Below are positions 37,255 through 49,335 of a stretch of 64,000 bases of DNA, piece by piece. Below the pieces are notes generated by a model. It had not been told where the DNA came from and did not search any database. It was given only the letters and a program-made list of their open reading frames with translations. Source of the DNA: Hemibagrus wyckioides (taxonomy: Eukaryota; Chordata; Actinopteri; Siluriformes; Bagridae); assembly GCF_019097595.1 (NCBI RefSeq), contig NC_080727.1, positions 10,034,501 to 10,098,500 on the forward strand. Reading direction: 5' to 3'. The number at the start of each line of letters is the position of its first letter. The stretch's first letter is position 1. Made by a program: the position numbers and the translations under genes.

Positions 37255-37990
37255 TTTCTTGATAGATGTGGTGTAAAGCATGCCGCTACTGGACTCTGTT
37301 TGATGGAGTGACCAATCAAGCATCTCTGTCTGGCAATATATTGGACGAGTCTGGGAGAATGGTACTTGCCTGGCTGCATTGTGCCAAGTGTAAAGTTTGG
37401 TGGAGGGGGGATTATGGTGTGGGGTTGTTTTTCAGGGGTCGGGCTTGGCCCCTTAGTTCCAGTGAAAGTTTGAAACTTTTAATGCTTCAGCATACCAAGA
37501 TATTTTGGACAATTCCCTGCTTCCAACTTTGTGAAAACAGTTTGGGGATGACCCCTTCCTGTTCCAACATGACTGCACACCAGTGCACAAAGCAAGGTCC
37601 ATAAAGACATGGATGTGCGAGTTTGGTGTGGAGGAACTTGACTGGCCTGCACAGAGTCCTGACCTCAACCCGATAGAACACCTTTTGGATGAATTAGAGC
37701 TGAGACTGCAAACCAGGCCTTATCACCCAACATCAGTGCCTGACCTAACAAATGCTCTTCTAGAGGAATGGTCAAAACTTCCCATAAACACACTCCTAAA
37801 CCTTGTGGAAAGCCTTCCCAGAAGAGTTGAAGCTGTTAGAGCTGCAAAGGGCGGACCAACTCCATATTAACCCTATGGATAAAGAATGGGATGTCATTAA
37901 AGTTCATGTGCATGTAAAGGCACTATATAGCGTATATAGTGTATGCTTCCAAATTTTGGCACTTTTTTTTGAAGGGGAGTGGATCACATC
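37255..37990 (+). mobile_element. Tc1 family-B transposon, 5'-truncated
   Basis: Plus-sense transposase pieces: 37266 onward (MWCKACRYWTL), then [13 protein letters not shown], and a C-terminal part at 37583-37868 with KTWMCEFGVEELDWPAQSPD then LNPIEHLLDELE (third catalytic acidic residue) and the normal end GGPTPY. The N-terminal DNA-binding part is missing and the frame is broken near 37400-37590. The right terminal repeat is badly eroded near 37930-37975. Confidence 0.85.
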
Positions 37991-38522
37991 CCCTTAATTA
38001 ATTGCTTAAATCCATTAAGTTGAGCTAGCACTGACATGCCAGAATGAACAGAGCCAATTAAGTATATTTAGTTTAATTTGGAATTGTCAGATTTTATTCA
38101 GAGACAATGGTATTGGAATTAAGCAGAAAGTGGGAAAAAAAATCAGAATTAATAAGTGAATAATAAGTCAGCTTCAACCCCATCACCTAGTTATGTTTTT
38201 TAACTGCTTGATAGAATGAAGATACTTTTAGGATAAATCTATGTGAATTCATCTACAAATAATTCAGTTTCATAGTACTTTTGTAGAGCAACTACAGTAC
38301 AGTTTTCCTGCTGAGAACTCAGCTCCATTTCCATTTTTGCTCCATTCAGGGTATACCTTACACCTCATCATTTTCATGTAAAGCTTGAAAGGATAAAGCA
38401 ACTACTAGATATGATTGAGTGAATGATCTGCCAACTAATCGAGATCATTCATCATTCTAATAGAATTTAATTATGTAGAAATTAATGTTACAAAGAAATA
38501 AATTGTTTTTCATATTTATGTA

Positions 38523-39708
38523 CACTGATCAAGCATAACATTATAACCACCTGCCTAATATTGTGTTGGTCCCCCTTTCGCTGCCAAAACAGCCCTGACC
38601 TGTCAAGGCATGGACTCCACTAGATCCCTGAAGGTGTGCAGTAGTATCTGGCCCAAGATGTTAGCAGCAGATCCTTTAAATCCTCTGTGGAGGTGGGGCC
38701 TCCACAGATTACACTAGTTTGTTCAGCATATCCCACAGATGCTCGACTGGATTGAGATCTAGGGAATTTGGAGGCCATGTCAACACCTCAAACTCGTTGT
38801 TGTGCTCATCAAACCATTCCTGAACCATTTTTGCTTTGTGGCACAATGCATTATCCTGCTGAAAGAGGCCACAGCCATCAGGGAATACCGTTTCCATGAA
38901 AGGGTGTACATGGTCTGCAAAAATGCTTAGGTAGGTGGTACATGTTAAAGTAACATCCACATAGCTGGCAGGACCCAAAGTTTCCCAGCAAAACATTCCC
39001 CAAAGCATGACACCGCCTCCACCGGCTTGCCTTCTTCCCATAGTGCATCCTGGTGCCATGTGTTCCCCTGGTAAGTGACGCACACGCACCCGGCCATCCA
39101 CATGATTCATCAGACCAGGACACCTTCTTCCATTGCTCTGTGGTCCAGTTCTGATGTACCCATTGTTGGCACTTCCGGTGGTACACAGGGGTCAGCATGG
39201 GCATCCTGACTAGTCTGCAGCTAGGCAGCCCCATATACAACAAATTGTGAAGCACTGTGTATTCTGACACCTTTCTATCAGAAACAGCATTAACTTCTTC
39301 AGCAATTTAAGTAACAGTAGCTCGTCTGTTTGATCGGATTACACGGGCCAGCCTTCGCTCCCCACGTGCATCAATGAACCTTGGCAGCCCATGACCTTGT
39401 CGCTGGTTCACCACTGTTCTTTCTTTGGACCACTTTTGATAGATACTGACCACTGCAGACCAGAAACACCCCACAAGAGCTGCAGTTTTGGAGATGCTCT
39501 GATCCAGTCGTCTAACCATCACAATTTGGCCCTTTGTCAAACTCGCTCAAATCCTTATGCTTGTCCATTTTTCCTGCTTCTAACACATCAACTTTGAGGA
39601 CAAAATGTTCACTTGCTGCCTAATATATCCAGCGGGTGACATGATGAGGAGATAATCAGTGTTATTCACTTCAGCTATCAGTGCTCATAATGTTATGGCT
39701 GATCGGTG
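38523..39708 (-). mobile_element. Near-full-length Tc1 family-A transposon, frameshifted
   Basis: The best copy in the window: 1186 bp, flanked by TA at 38521-38522 and 39709-39710. Terminal repeats are cactgatcaagcataacat (left) and, on the minus strand, caccgatcagccataacat (right). Minus-strand pieces are 39540-39307 (helix-turn-helix region, [11 protein letters not shown]), 39270-38878 (WSDESC, first catalytic Asp) and 39110-38709 (CGLFQQDNALCHKA, second Asp; NSLDLNPVEHLWD, third Glu). All three catalytic positions are present, but at least two frame changes and an early stop make it non-autonomous. Confidence 0.92.
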
Positions 39709-39710
39709 TA

Positions 39711-40990
39711 TCTATGAAGTCAAACAAACAAAAACCTGCTCAAGGTACTACTGTATATTTTACGTAACGTATAGAGCTTCCATCCATACCTCTAAATTCA
39801 TTCCAAACTTTTTTTGGTTTTTCTTTCAATTGCTTAGAGTTTACATTAACAAAGCATTTTCTCTCAGCCATCTGAAGGAACAGAACTCGGTGTGCTATAG
39901 AATTCCAGTGAGTTTTTTGAGTTAAATCACAAGGTGGTGCTGTTTAATAACATTATGATGAAATCTGCTGGAAGCAGAGTCATACTGAGTGTGAGTAAGA
40001 GCACTGCAAATGCTTGTTATATGTATAGCACACATGAATTAGTATTGATTCTGCTGAAGCAGGGGTAGAAAATTTGATTTGTCAAGTGATGCAGATATTA
40101 TTATACCACAAAGGCTCTACTCTATTTACAGCTCTTCAAACATACAGTACTTGCAGTTATCCAACCACATTGCTCTGATTCTGCTAGCCTGTATGAACAA
40201 TATTATTATTCACAGGAACACCATTTGCAAATTACAATACAGCTGCCTTTTGAATGCAGAACAGTTGTTTTGCTTTGTTCATGAGAACACGAGTTTTCAT
40301 TGAAATTCTGCTGAAAATCCTCAACACAGGGAGAATTATAAAAATAATCTCATGGAAGAGAAACAGGTGCGCAAGACAAAATAGTGTCTAAACAGTTGGT
40401 TTCATTTGATTATTTGGTTAACATTTTGTTTTTTTTTTATGCATTTAACTCTATTTAAATCAAATTAAGTCTTGAATGAAGTGTATCCTAACACTCTTAG
40501 TAGCTTAGTAACATATATCAGATCTAATTCAGTTTAGAATATCAGGTTATAATTCAGTCTCTTTAAGTATCCAAGACAAGACATAGAATTTAAGCTGCCT
40601 TTTTAGGGTTTTTTTTTTGCAATACATTTCATAAAAAGTTCTTTTGTGTCATTTTATTGTGACAGTTCATGTCTTCATTTGGTGAACCTGGATGTTTGTA
40701 TAGTTATTATGTATTATGAATATAGACCCCTTTGGTGCAAGGGCAACTTGGCTTCAGGAGACCTAATCAGCCTAGCAACCTGACGTGACTTGTTTATAAT
40801 CTGACTGATGAATCTATCACGAATTTTATTCAGGAATCAGACTCACATAAGCTAAAATGTATATCTCCAACAAGAGGGCAGCTTAAACTAACACTTTTGA
40901 TTGTGTCATTCTAGAAGATCATTATGGCTTGATACCCTGACAGTGGCTAAATGATCCTAAATGAAGTCATGGTCCAGCCTGAAATGACTG

Positions 40991-40992
<2 letters not shown>
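39711..40992. other. Intergenic sequence, no gene seen
   Basis: AT-rich, without a recognisable exon or element. Confidence 0.45.

Positions 40993-41066
<74 letters not shown>
40993..41066. repeat. (TA)n microsatellite
   Basis: Long TA run directly beside the inverted-repeat element that follows. Confidence 0.95.
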
Positions 41067-41069
<3 letters not shown>

Positions 41070-41616
41070 TACCAGTCAAAAGTTTGGACACATCTTATTC
41101 CATGGTCTTTCCTGAAGTTTATTTCTTTCTACATTGTAAAACAATGCTGAAGGCGGCCAAAATACACAATAATGTCCTCTGATCAGTTGATATTGAGATA
41201 TGTCTGCTACTGATGCTCTGTAAAGCCTTCATAACGACTCTAATCTGAGGTGCTGTTAATTGGTGATTTGTGAGGCTGGTAACTCTAAATGAACTTCTCC
41301 TCTGCAGCAGAGGTAAGTTTTGGTCTTGCTTTACTGGGATGGTCTTCATGTGAGCCAGTTTCATCATGGTGCTTGATGGGTTTTGCAAATGCATTTGACA
41401 ATACTGTTCTTGCAAGAACTATTCCAGAACACCTGACCTTCGTGTCTTAAAATAAAATCTGACTGTTTTTTGTTGTCATTACATATGGATTACTTAAGTC
41501 CATGTGTGTTATTTCATATTTTTGAAATCTCCAGTATTGTTCTAGAATGTAGAAAATAAATCCCTAAACAAAAAACATTGAATTAAAAGGTGTGTCCAAA
41601 CTTTTGACTGGTAGTG
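41067..41616. mobile_element. Short non-autonomous DNA transposon with 'accagtcaaaagtttggaca' ends
   Basis: The left end (ctaccagtcaaaagtttgg) and the right end (ccaaacttttgactggtag at 41596-41614) are inverted repeats of about 30 bp. A TA follows the right end and the (TA)n tract adjoins the left, consistent with a TA target. The element is 550 bp. Minus-strand remnants (MQMHLQNPSS-type frame at 41415-41119) suggest decayed coding sequence, but no transposase is readable. Confidence 0.75.
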
Positions 41617-42217
41617 TATATACAGATTTAAAAAAGAAAGAGAGACTTTTTTTCTAGTAGAGAGAAATATTTGTTGTTTGTGGCCACAATCATAATATTT
41701 TATGAGTACAACATGAGCGACATCACAGCACTGAAAGCTGTAGCTACAGAAACAGATACTATAACTCTTTATTACGCTGAACAAAGTTAAGTAAACATGT
41801 CCATTATAGGCAACTTCTGAGCAAAAATGTGGCCTATTGTTAAATAGCTAGTTTCATAGTGTAGATTTTATGTGAGCTGAGTTAAAATGGGCATTGCAGA
41901 GATGGAGCTCCTTGGACCAATGATTCCTCCTAATTTGTTGTAATCACAAACAACAAATTGTTGGTCTGAAATGATGTATGAATTCATACTCTGCAGGAAA
42001 AATGAACATGTTTATGAAAACTTTTCCAATTCTGATACCACAGCACAACACAACATTTTAGAAAACAAATTCTGGCTTGCTGTTCAAAATCACTATAGAC
42101 AAACCGGTTATTTTGAAGCCAGTTGAGGTCATTGCGGTTGTGAAAACATTAACATTAGCAGAGGCAATATAGTATGCAACATAAACAGATACTTGCACAC
42201 ACACACACACACACACT

Positions 42218-42690
42218 ATATGGCCAAAGGTATGTGGACACCTGACTATCACATCCATATACAGGTATGTAGCATTATAATTTCCCTTCACTTGAACTAA
42301 GAGGCCCAAACCTGTTCCAGCATGCTCCTGTACACAAAGCTAGCTTAATGAAGGCATGATTTGCCAAGGCTGCTGTTGTTGAACTTGAGTGTCCTGCACA
42401 GAGCCCTGACCTCAACCCTACTGTAATCATTTAGGATGAACTAGAAGGCAGTCTGTTCCCCAGGGTCTCCTCATTCAACAACAGTGCCTGACCTTATTAA
42501 TGTTCTTGTGGCTGGATGAGCAAATCCCAAGAGCCATGCTAATCCCTAGTGGGGATCAATCCATTCAATCAAATCTACTGGAAATCCTTCCCTGAAGAGT
42601 AGAGGTTAGTTTAACAGCAAAGAGTAACTAAATAGGAATGAGAAGTTCAAATTACACATATGGGTGTGGTGGTCAGGTGTCAACATAACT
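42218..42690 (+). mobile_element. Tc1-like element, internally deleted (family D)
   Basis: The left end reads actatatggccaaaggtatg then tggacacctgac. The body keeps the C-terminal transposase stretch (gtcctgcacagagccctgac then ctcaaccctactgtaatc). The right end (gtggtcaggtgtc) matches the inner part of the left terminal repeat in inverted form. Catalytic core lost. Confidence 0.7.
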
Positions 42691-42769
42691 TGCGTTATCA
42701 TACAAGATTCAAGATCGTTCAAGATTGAATGCAATATGAAGAGCACATCTATACTGTACTGGACAATGG

Positions 42770-43640
42770 TCTTAGGCACAAATGTTGTAAAGTTAAGATA
42801 ATAATGAAATTAAATGTTTCTACATAAATACTTTGAATGGCAGTAAAAAGTAATAAAATAAACAAAGCTAATATTTGGTGATAAACATTTTGTGCATTAG
42901 TAGTCCCAGTATACTTTGTGCAGTTTTATGAAAGGAATTAGCTGCTAGGTTTTGTTGTATCTTAGAGAATCTGCTACTGGTTTTCTCGAGAGTTTGTCGT
43001 GCTTGCTTCTTGTTTTTGCATGCGAAACCCAGCATCTTTTATTATGATTTTTGTCTGAAAAATGATGGATTTTGTGTAACATAAAGTTTTGTTGCCAGTA
43101 GCCTGGAGATCATTTCACAAGGCTCTTCTTACAAAACAACCCTTGTGGTGCTCCTCCTGTTCCTCCTGACACAAAGGAATATATACTGGTTTTGCTGCTG
43201 GGTTTTTGCTGTTCTACAGCCATATCCAGCTCTCCTTGTGTAACGGGCCATTTCCTCCATGCTCTTGAAACTGTGCTGGGAGAAACACCAAACCTTTTTG
43301 CGACAGCATGTATGCATGTGCCATCTTGGAAAAGCTGGACTACCTGTGCATCTTAAGTTGCAGGTACTGCCTCATGCTACAAAGCACAAAACTAGACAAA
43401 AATCAGTCAGGAGGGATATGGAGAGAGTAATTGTCTGTGGCCACCACCTGTAAACCATTCCCTTTTTATGGCTGTCTTGCTGTTGCCTCTCCAGTGCCCC
43501 TGTCATTTTCATTTGCACTAAAGCTGGTGAAACCAATTCACATTATGCTTCAGTTACAGATCAGTTATGCCTCCTAACAGTGCATGATTAAAGACTGGGC
43601 TCTTGTCTATCCTCATATGTACAACTTCACATTTAGGCTC
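42770..43640 (-). repeat. Dispersed DNA-element-like repeat
   Basis: Motifs such as tccatgctcttgaaactgtg, gctgggagaaacaccaaacc, gtgccatcttggaaaagctg and ggactacctgtgcatc form a chain I associate with a widespread fish repeat that I cannot name. Short frames read like fragments of a DNA-binding domain on the minus strand. No intact gene. Confidence 0.4.
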
Positions 43641-45134
43641 ACTCTCAGAAGTTCTATGTTGATATGTGCAATGGCTTTCCTACAGAAAATATTTAGAATG
43701 TATATGTCCATGAGGCATGATGGAATACATTAGCTGTAGTTGTTATGCTCTCTAAAAGAATTACTTTTTACTTTTTAGAATTATTAGTTTTTACTAATGG
43801 TAGTTTCTCAAATTTTTCAGTTTATTCCTGAGAGAAAGAAGGTGGAGAGAGTGGAAGAAACACAAGAAACAATACCATTTTACCTAAAATGGGCAATTTA
43901 TTACTTATAATATGATGCTTTAAGATCTTTTAGTTAGTAGGCAGGTGAAATAGCTTACATTATAAATAGGACAAGACTTTAAAGGTGCCATTTAAAGTTT
44001 GTTTGGATTGTGTCTGCCCTAAAACAGAGTCTTGGTATGGGGTAACACTGCGGTTTTGAACTAGAGTGGCTTGGAAAAGCCTGCTGTGATGTATGATGTG
44101 TGAAATTCTAAATGTCACATGCCACTGGCTTACACCTGGTGAGATTAGCAACATGCTATTATTATACCACAAAGTCACACTTGCACCTGCATGAATAAAG
44201 CTCTTGGTCTCTTAATGATACTCTATTGGTAGAAGGGGATTTTTCAGATTTAGTATTTCATAACTGTTGCAAGCATAGAGCATGTCATGGCTCAAAAGCT
44301 ATTATGAGTAACACTGTAATGCAAATGAAATATTGATGTTTCGTTTTATGGTGGCATCTGCAGTACGGGGTCATGAAATATTAAAACGTGGCAGAAGGAG
44401 GCACAGTCTATATTTCAGATGTGTGTGTTTGAGGGAAATGAAATGAAGCATAGCTTTGCAGAGAGACAGAGGAAGAAACAGAGATAGAGACAGAGAAAAG
44501 AAGAAAGAATATCCTAAATATTGCTCTGTAATCTGTTTAGTAGAATAAAGAATAGGAAATGGTAATGGTGATACCTAGCTGTTTATTTCAAGCTAGGTAT
44601 TTGCAGGGAGTGTAAAGGGAAATCAGTTATAGAAAAATCCTCCTACTGCTAAAGTTGTCTCCTACAAATAAACAGTATTATTCCTCAGTATTTTGTATCT
44701 GATGGAATCACTAGTTTTCACATTTTCACATTCACATGATCACATTTTCTGACCAGGTCATAAGAACAGTGTGATTATATAGTGTAGGTTTGTAAAATAG
44801 AACAAAAGAGATACAGTATATCCATTTTCTCCAAGCAAGGGATAGCTAGAGATCTCTTCTCCTAATTTTGCTCCAACAGAGATGCTGTCATGCAGTGTAG
44901 GGTTTACCTTGTGGAGATCTTATGATCTGTCTAGTTTCAAACTTACAATACCTGTATAACATGTATACAGTTAGCACCAGCACTACTTTTCTTCTCAACC
45001 ATCAACTCACACACACATACCCAATATCTGAAACTAACCACCTGTAGGAAAATATATTTTGAGGTCACTCTAGAATCTACTGTAAGATTGCTCTTTGAAT
45101 AATCATTTACATATCCCAGCTCTCACCACCAAAT
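43641..45134. other. Intergenic sequence, no gene seen
   Basis: No recognisable exon or element. Confidence 0.4.
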
Positions 45135-45420
45135 GTTGATCAAATCAGATAGTGATCAAGAGCTGTGAACTAGCTGACAGTTATGGGGCCAACTCCGGGG
45201 ATCTTTCCCACATTCAATGCTTTGTTTAAGAGTATAGGCTTCTGTATTGTCACACCTTCAAGGCCTGCCCACTCAAAGCCTTTAAAACTGCAAAGTATGT
45301 GCCTTTTCACTGGACTCGATGACTACAGTACCACCGCAGTGTGTTCTGATCTCCAATAAAACATTCCTGCTGAACACTACTTTCGAGTCCCCTGGTCTGC
45401 TTTGGTGAATTCACAACACT
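45135..45420 (+). mobile_element. Possible solo LTR
   Basis: Starts tgttgatcaaatcagatag and ends gaattcacaaca, so it has TG...CA-type ends. It has a candidate AATAAA at about 45355-45360 followed by a T/G-containing tail, as in retroelement long terminal repeats. No internal genes flank it and I see no clear target duplication, so this is a weak call. Confidence 0.25.
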
Positions 45421-45589
45421 CCTTGCCTTAAGTTACCATTTACTGTTATTTATAGTTTCTATATAAATAACAACGTAGAACATGGTCCCATTGGTAGTAG
45501 ACCATTAAATTTTTAGGTGTGCAAAACTATTTCATTTTAAAGTAAATTAAAGTAAATAACACTTATTATATGGTTGCATATCTCTTGTT

Positions 45590-46260
45590 TGCATCAACGT
45601 AGTGATCCACTGACATCACCGAACTGGTGCATTTTTCTTTTGTGATGCTTTTCCAGGCTCGTAGCTTCTTTTAGTTATTGTTTGTTTTGTTAGGTTTTTC
45701 TCTCAGTGTCCTCTTCTGGAGGTTAAATGCATGCAGTATTGGATTATGATCTGGTGTTTGACTTGGTCATCCTCCAGTTTTTTCTCTTCAATGAAGCCCT
45801 TTGTTGTGTTGGCAGTGTGTTTTGGATCATTGTCTTGCTGCATGGTGTAGTTTCTCCCAATTAGATTGGATGTATTTCTCTGTAAATTTGCAAACAGAAT
45901 GTTTCTGCTGATCTCTAAATTCATTCTGCTGCTATCATCATTGGTTACATCATTGATAAAGATTAGCAATCCAATTCCAGTGGTAGCCATGCAAGCCCAA
46001 GCCATAACAATGCCTCCAGTGTTCTTAAATGATAAGCTCGTATGTTTTGGATCAAGAGCAGATTCTTTCTATACTTTGGCATTTCCTTTACTTTGGCCCA
46101 GGTTAATCTTGAGCTTTTGCGGTTCATTTGATTCTCACTGCCAATGAGTGGTTTACATCTTGTGGTATGGCCTCTATACTTCTGCTCCTGAAGTCTTCTT
46201 GGAATGGTGGAGTGTGATACCTTTACCTGCTCTGTAGAGGCTGTTGGTGATGTCACATGG
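45590..46260 (-). mobile_element. Tc1-like transposase remnant (family C)
   Basis: Minus-strand 46256-45963 contains TEQVKVSHSTIPRRLQEQKY, a transposase helix-turn-helix-like stretch. 46005-45703 contains MAWACMATTGIGLLIFINDV and YTMQQDNDPKHTANTTKGF (second catalytic Asp box). The region of the third acidic residue is garbled after 45760. Frames are broken and no terminal repeats are seen. Confidence 0.85.
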
Positions 46261-46289
46261 ACAATGGCAGCTCAGCAAATGAGCTCAAA

Positions 46290-46400
46290 TGTCAAGCTGC
46301 CACTGCTGGACCCTTAACCCTTTATTGCTCTGTTGTATAACTGTGATAAATGTAACCTGCTCTGAACAAGGGTGTCTGCCAAATGCCATAAATTTCACTG
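46290..46400 (-). repeat. Tail fragment of a dispersed fish repeat
   Basis: Motifs gctggacccttaaccctt, attgctctgttgtataactg and tctgccaaatgccataaat match, in reverse orientation, the family seen at 49840-50035. Confidence 0.45.
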
Positions 46401-46497
46401 ACTATTGTTTGGGGGTTTTCTTTACAACGTTTCTGTCACCAGCTGCAGTTGTTTTCCCTGGTCTTACTGCCTTACTGCCATACAAGCCTTACTGCTT

Positions 46498-46664
46498 GAA
46501 AAAGATGGTGGGGAAGAAAATGGTAAAATGAAATAGATGAAAATTGTTTACTCTGTTGTATGAAACAAAAACTGCTGCTTATGACACAGTTCAACACAGA
46601 GGTCTGTACTGAAGGTCCTACTTGCCATCAAACTTATCAAGTTCCTCATAATGCTGGATTAACC
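46498..46664 (+). repeat. Copy 1 of a local direct duplication
   Basis: About 167 bp starting aaagatggtggggaagaaaa, nearly identical to 47186-47352. Confidence 0.85.
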
Positions 46665-47185
46665 CATGGTTATAGCAAGGGTATAGTTTAGAGAGCTATT
46701 GATTGTTTAAACAGTCAATCAAACGGGGCACACCTGGGCAACAATATCAGTGTTCAGATAATGACCAGGTTTAATAACTCTGGTGACCTCTATTTCATTG
46801 GACTGGTTGAACACACCATACCACTTTGATAATAGTAGAGAACCTGTATATCTATACAAAGTATTTAAATTTCCTCAGGCTGAAAACCAATCTTGTGCTA
46901 TTTTATGGATAGTATGCAGTAATGGGTAAATTGTCTGTTCAGCTTTTTGCCTTTTTAAACCAGCATGACCTTGATGATACTGTTTATTTACTGTAGCTAA
47001 GTTTAGCTAGGGAGGACTTAGGGACTAGAATCTATGGATCTTTCTAAGAGATTTTACACAGTAAACCAAGAGAAAGGAGCTATATGGGCCAGGGTGAGGT
47101 GGATTGAGTTGGCTCACTTCACCATGATATTTGATAGCTTTTGCAAATACTGTATATTTGGCGATGTAAGTTAAATTACTGCTTG

Positions 47186-47352
47186 AAAAAAGATGGTGGG
47201 GAAGAAAATGGTAAAATGAAATAGATGAAAATTGTTTACTCTGTTGTATAAAACAAAAACTGCTGCTGCTGACACAGTTCAGCACAGAGGTTTGTACTGA
47301 ATGCCCTACCTGCCCTCAAACTTATCAAGTTCCTCATAATGCTGGATTAATC
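47186..47352 (+). repeat. Copy 2 of a local direct duplication
   Basis: Partner of 46498-46664, offset about 688 bp, with a handful of substitutions. Confidence 0.85.
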
Positions 47353-47895
47353 CTTTTTCATATTCATTTCAAATGTTCAGAGAAGCAAAAAGAGGAGACT
47401 CTGCAACAGTCTTTACCTGGGTGAGTCCTGGCTACTGTTTTATTTAACACTTACACAGCTTGAATGCCTTCAGGTGAGTGCTCCCAGTACACCTACACAG
47501 ATGACTCTTGGTTCTGCAGACATAGTCTTACATATCGAAGTTGCCCTGGAGAAAGATCTAACTACCCTGAGTCACAACTTCCATCAGCGGCACCTGTGTT
47601 GCTCCTGGCTGATATGTCTAAATAAATATTCTCTCATCACTATCTGGCATACTCTCCTGCAGAATATGCTGCACCTGTTTGGGGTCACAGTACCTTAACT
47701 AGATCAGATGACATTGTGCTATGGGACTAGGCTCGGCTATGGGACTAGACTAAGCTATAGGACTAGGTAGTGGCACTATAACACCTGTACCTGTGTTGTC
47801 AGGTATCACTCAGCTTTGCTGATGGCAGAATCGTGACATAATATGTCCCAGAGTACCCTTATGCCTGTGTTACCTTCTGGCTCTTCATTTATATA

Positions 47896-48728
47896 CACTA
47901 ATAAGACATAACATTATGACCACCTGCCTAATATTGTGTTGGTCCCCCTTTTGCTCTCAAAACAGCCCTGACCTGTTGAGGCATGGACTCCCGCTGAAAG
48001 AGGCCACAGCCATCTGGTAATAACCATTTCCATGAAAGGGTGCACATGGTCTTCAACAATAATTAGGTAGGTGGTAGGCGTCAAAGTAACATCCACATGG
48101 ATGGCAGGACCCAAGGTTTCCCAGAAGAACATTGCCCAAAGCATGACACTGACTCTGTCGGCTTGCCTTCTTCCCATAGTGCATCCTGGTGCCATGTGTT
48201 CTTATGGTAAGTGATGCACATGCATACAGCTATGTAGCCCAATTTGCATCAAACTGTGATGCACTGTGTATTCTGACACCTTTCTATCAGAATCAGCATT
48301 CACTTCTTCAGCAATTTGAGCAACAGTAGCTCGTCTGTTGGATCGGATCACACGGGCCAGCCTTCTCTTCCCACGTGCATCAATGAGCCTTAGCCACCCA
48401 TGACCCTTTCACCGGTTCACCACTGTTTCTTCCTTGGACCACTTTTGATAGATACTGACCACTGCAGACTGGGAACACCCCACAAGAGCTGCAGTTTTGG
48501 AGATGCTCTGATCCAGTCGTCTAGCCATCACAATTTGGTCCTTGTCAAACTCTCTCAAATCCTTATGCTTGTCCATTTTTCCTGCTTCTAACACATCAAC
48601 TTTGAGGACAAAATGTTCACTTGCTGCCTAATATATCCCACCCACTAACAGGTGCCATGATGAGGAGATAATCAGTGTTATTTATTCACTTCATCTGGCA
48701 GTGCTCACAATGTTATGCCTGATCGGTG
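47896..48728 (-). mobile_element. Tc1 family-A element with internal deletion
   Basis: Flanked by TA at 47894-47895 and 48729-48730. The N-terminal region (minus 48573-48412) carries the [11 protein letters not shown] motif. A catalytic stretch (minus 48195-47980, MAPGCTMGRRQA and VMLWAMFFWETLGP) is retained, but the region holding the third acidic residue and part of the middle are deleted. Inactive. Confidence 0.9.
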
Positions 48729-48730
48729 TA

Positions 48731-48830
48731 TATTGCTGGCAAAAAGGCATCAGTAACTGAGATAATCACTCTGTACAACTGTGGTAAGGAGAAAAGCATC
48801 TCAGTTACTGATGCCTTTTTGCCAGCAATA
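48731..48830. repeat. Perfect 32-bp inverted repeat, 36-bp spacer
   Basis: 48731-48762 (tattgctggcaaaaaggcat...) is the exact reverse complement of 48799-48830. It starts right at the TA that flanks the preceding Tc1 element. A direct repeat of about 20 bp (taaggagaaaagcatctcag) also occurs at 48785 and 48844. Confidence 0.9.
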
Positions 48831-48884
48831 TAAGGAGAAAAGTAAGGAGAAAAGCATCTCAGAATACGTCAATCCTTGAGGCAG

Positions 48885-49335
48885 ATGAGCTACAACAGCA
48901 GAAGACCACGTCTGGTTCCACTCCTGTTAGCCAGTAACAGAAATCGGAGGCTGCAGAACTGACTGTCCAAGACTAGAGAGTTGAAGACTCACAAAGTGTA
49001 GCATGGTCTGATGAATCTTAGTTTCGGCGGAGGCACACAGATGGTAGAGTCAGAATTTGGTGCCAAAAGTATAACTCCATGGACCCAACCTGCATCACAG
49101 ACCAGGTTGGTGGAGGTGGTGTAATGGTGTGGGGAATGTTTTCTTGGCACACTTTGAGAACAGTATCATCAAACCATCATCATTTGATTGCCAAAACCTA
49201 TGTGAATATTGTTGCTGACCATGTGCATCCCTTCATGGCTACAATTTACCTTTTCTGACTTCCAGCGGAACAGTGCACCATATCACAAAGCAACTGTCTC
49301 AAACTGATTTCATGAACATGACAATGGTGAATGTA
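48885..49335 (+). mobile_element. Tc1-like transposase fragment (family E)
   Basis: Plus-sense reading with frameshifts: QKTTSGSTPVS, SVAWSDES (first catalytic Asp), HTDGRVRIW, GGGGVMVWGMFSWH, YVNIVADHVHPFMAT and EQCTISQ in place of the usual QD(N) box. The N-terminal part and the C-terminus are absent. Its orientation is opposite to the element at 47896-48728. Confidence 0.75.
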
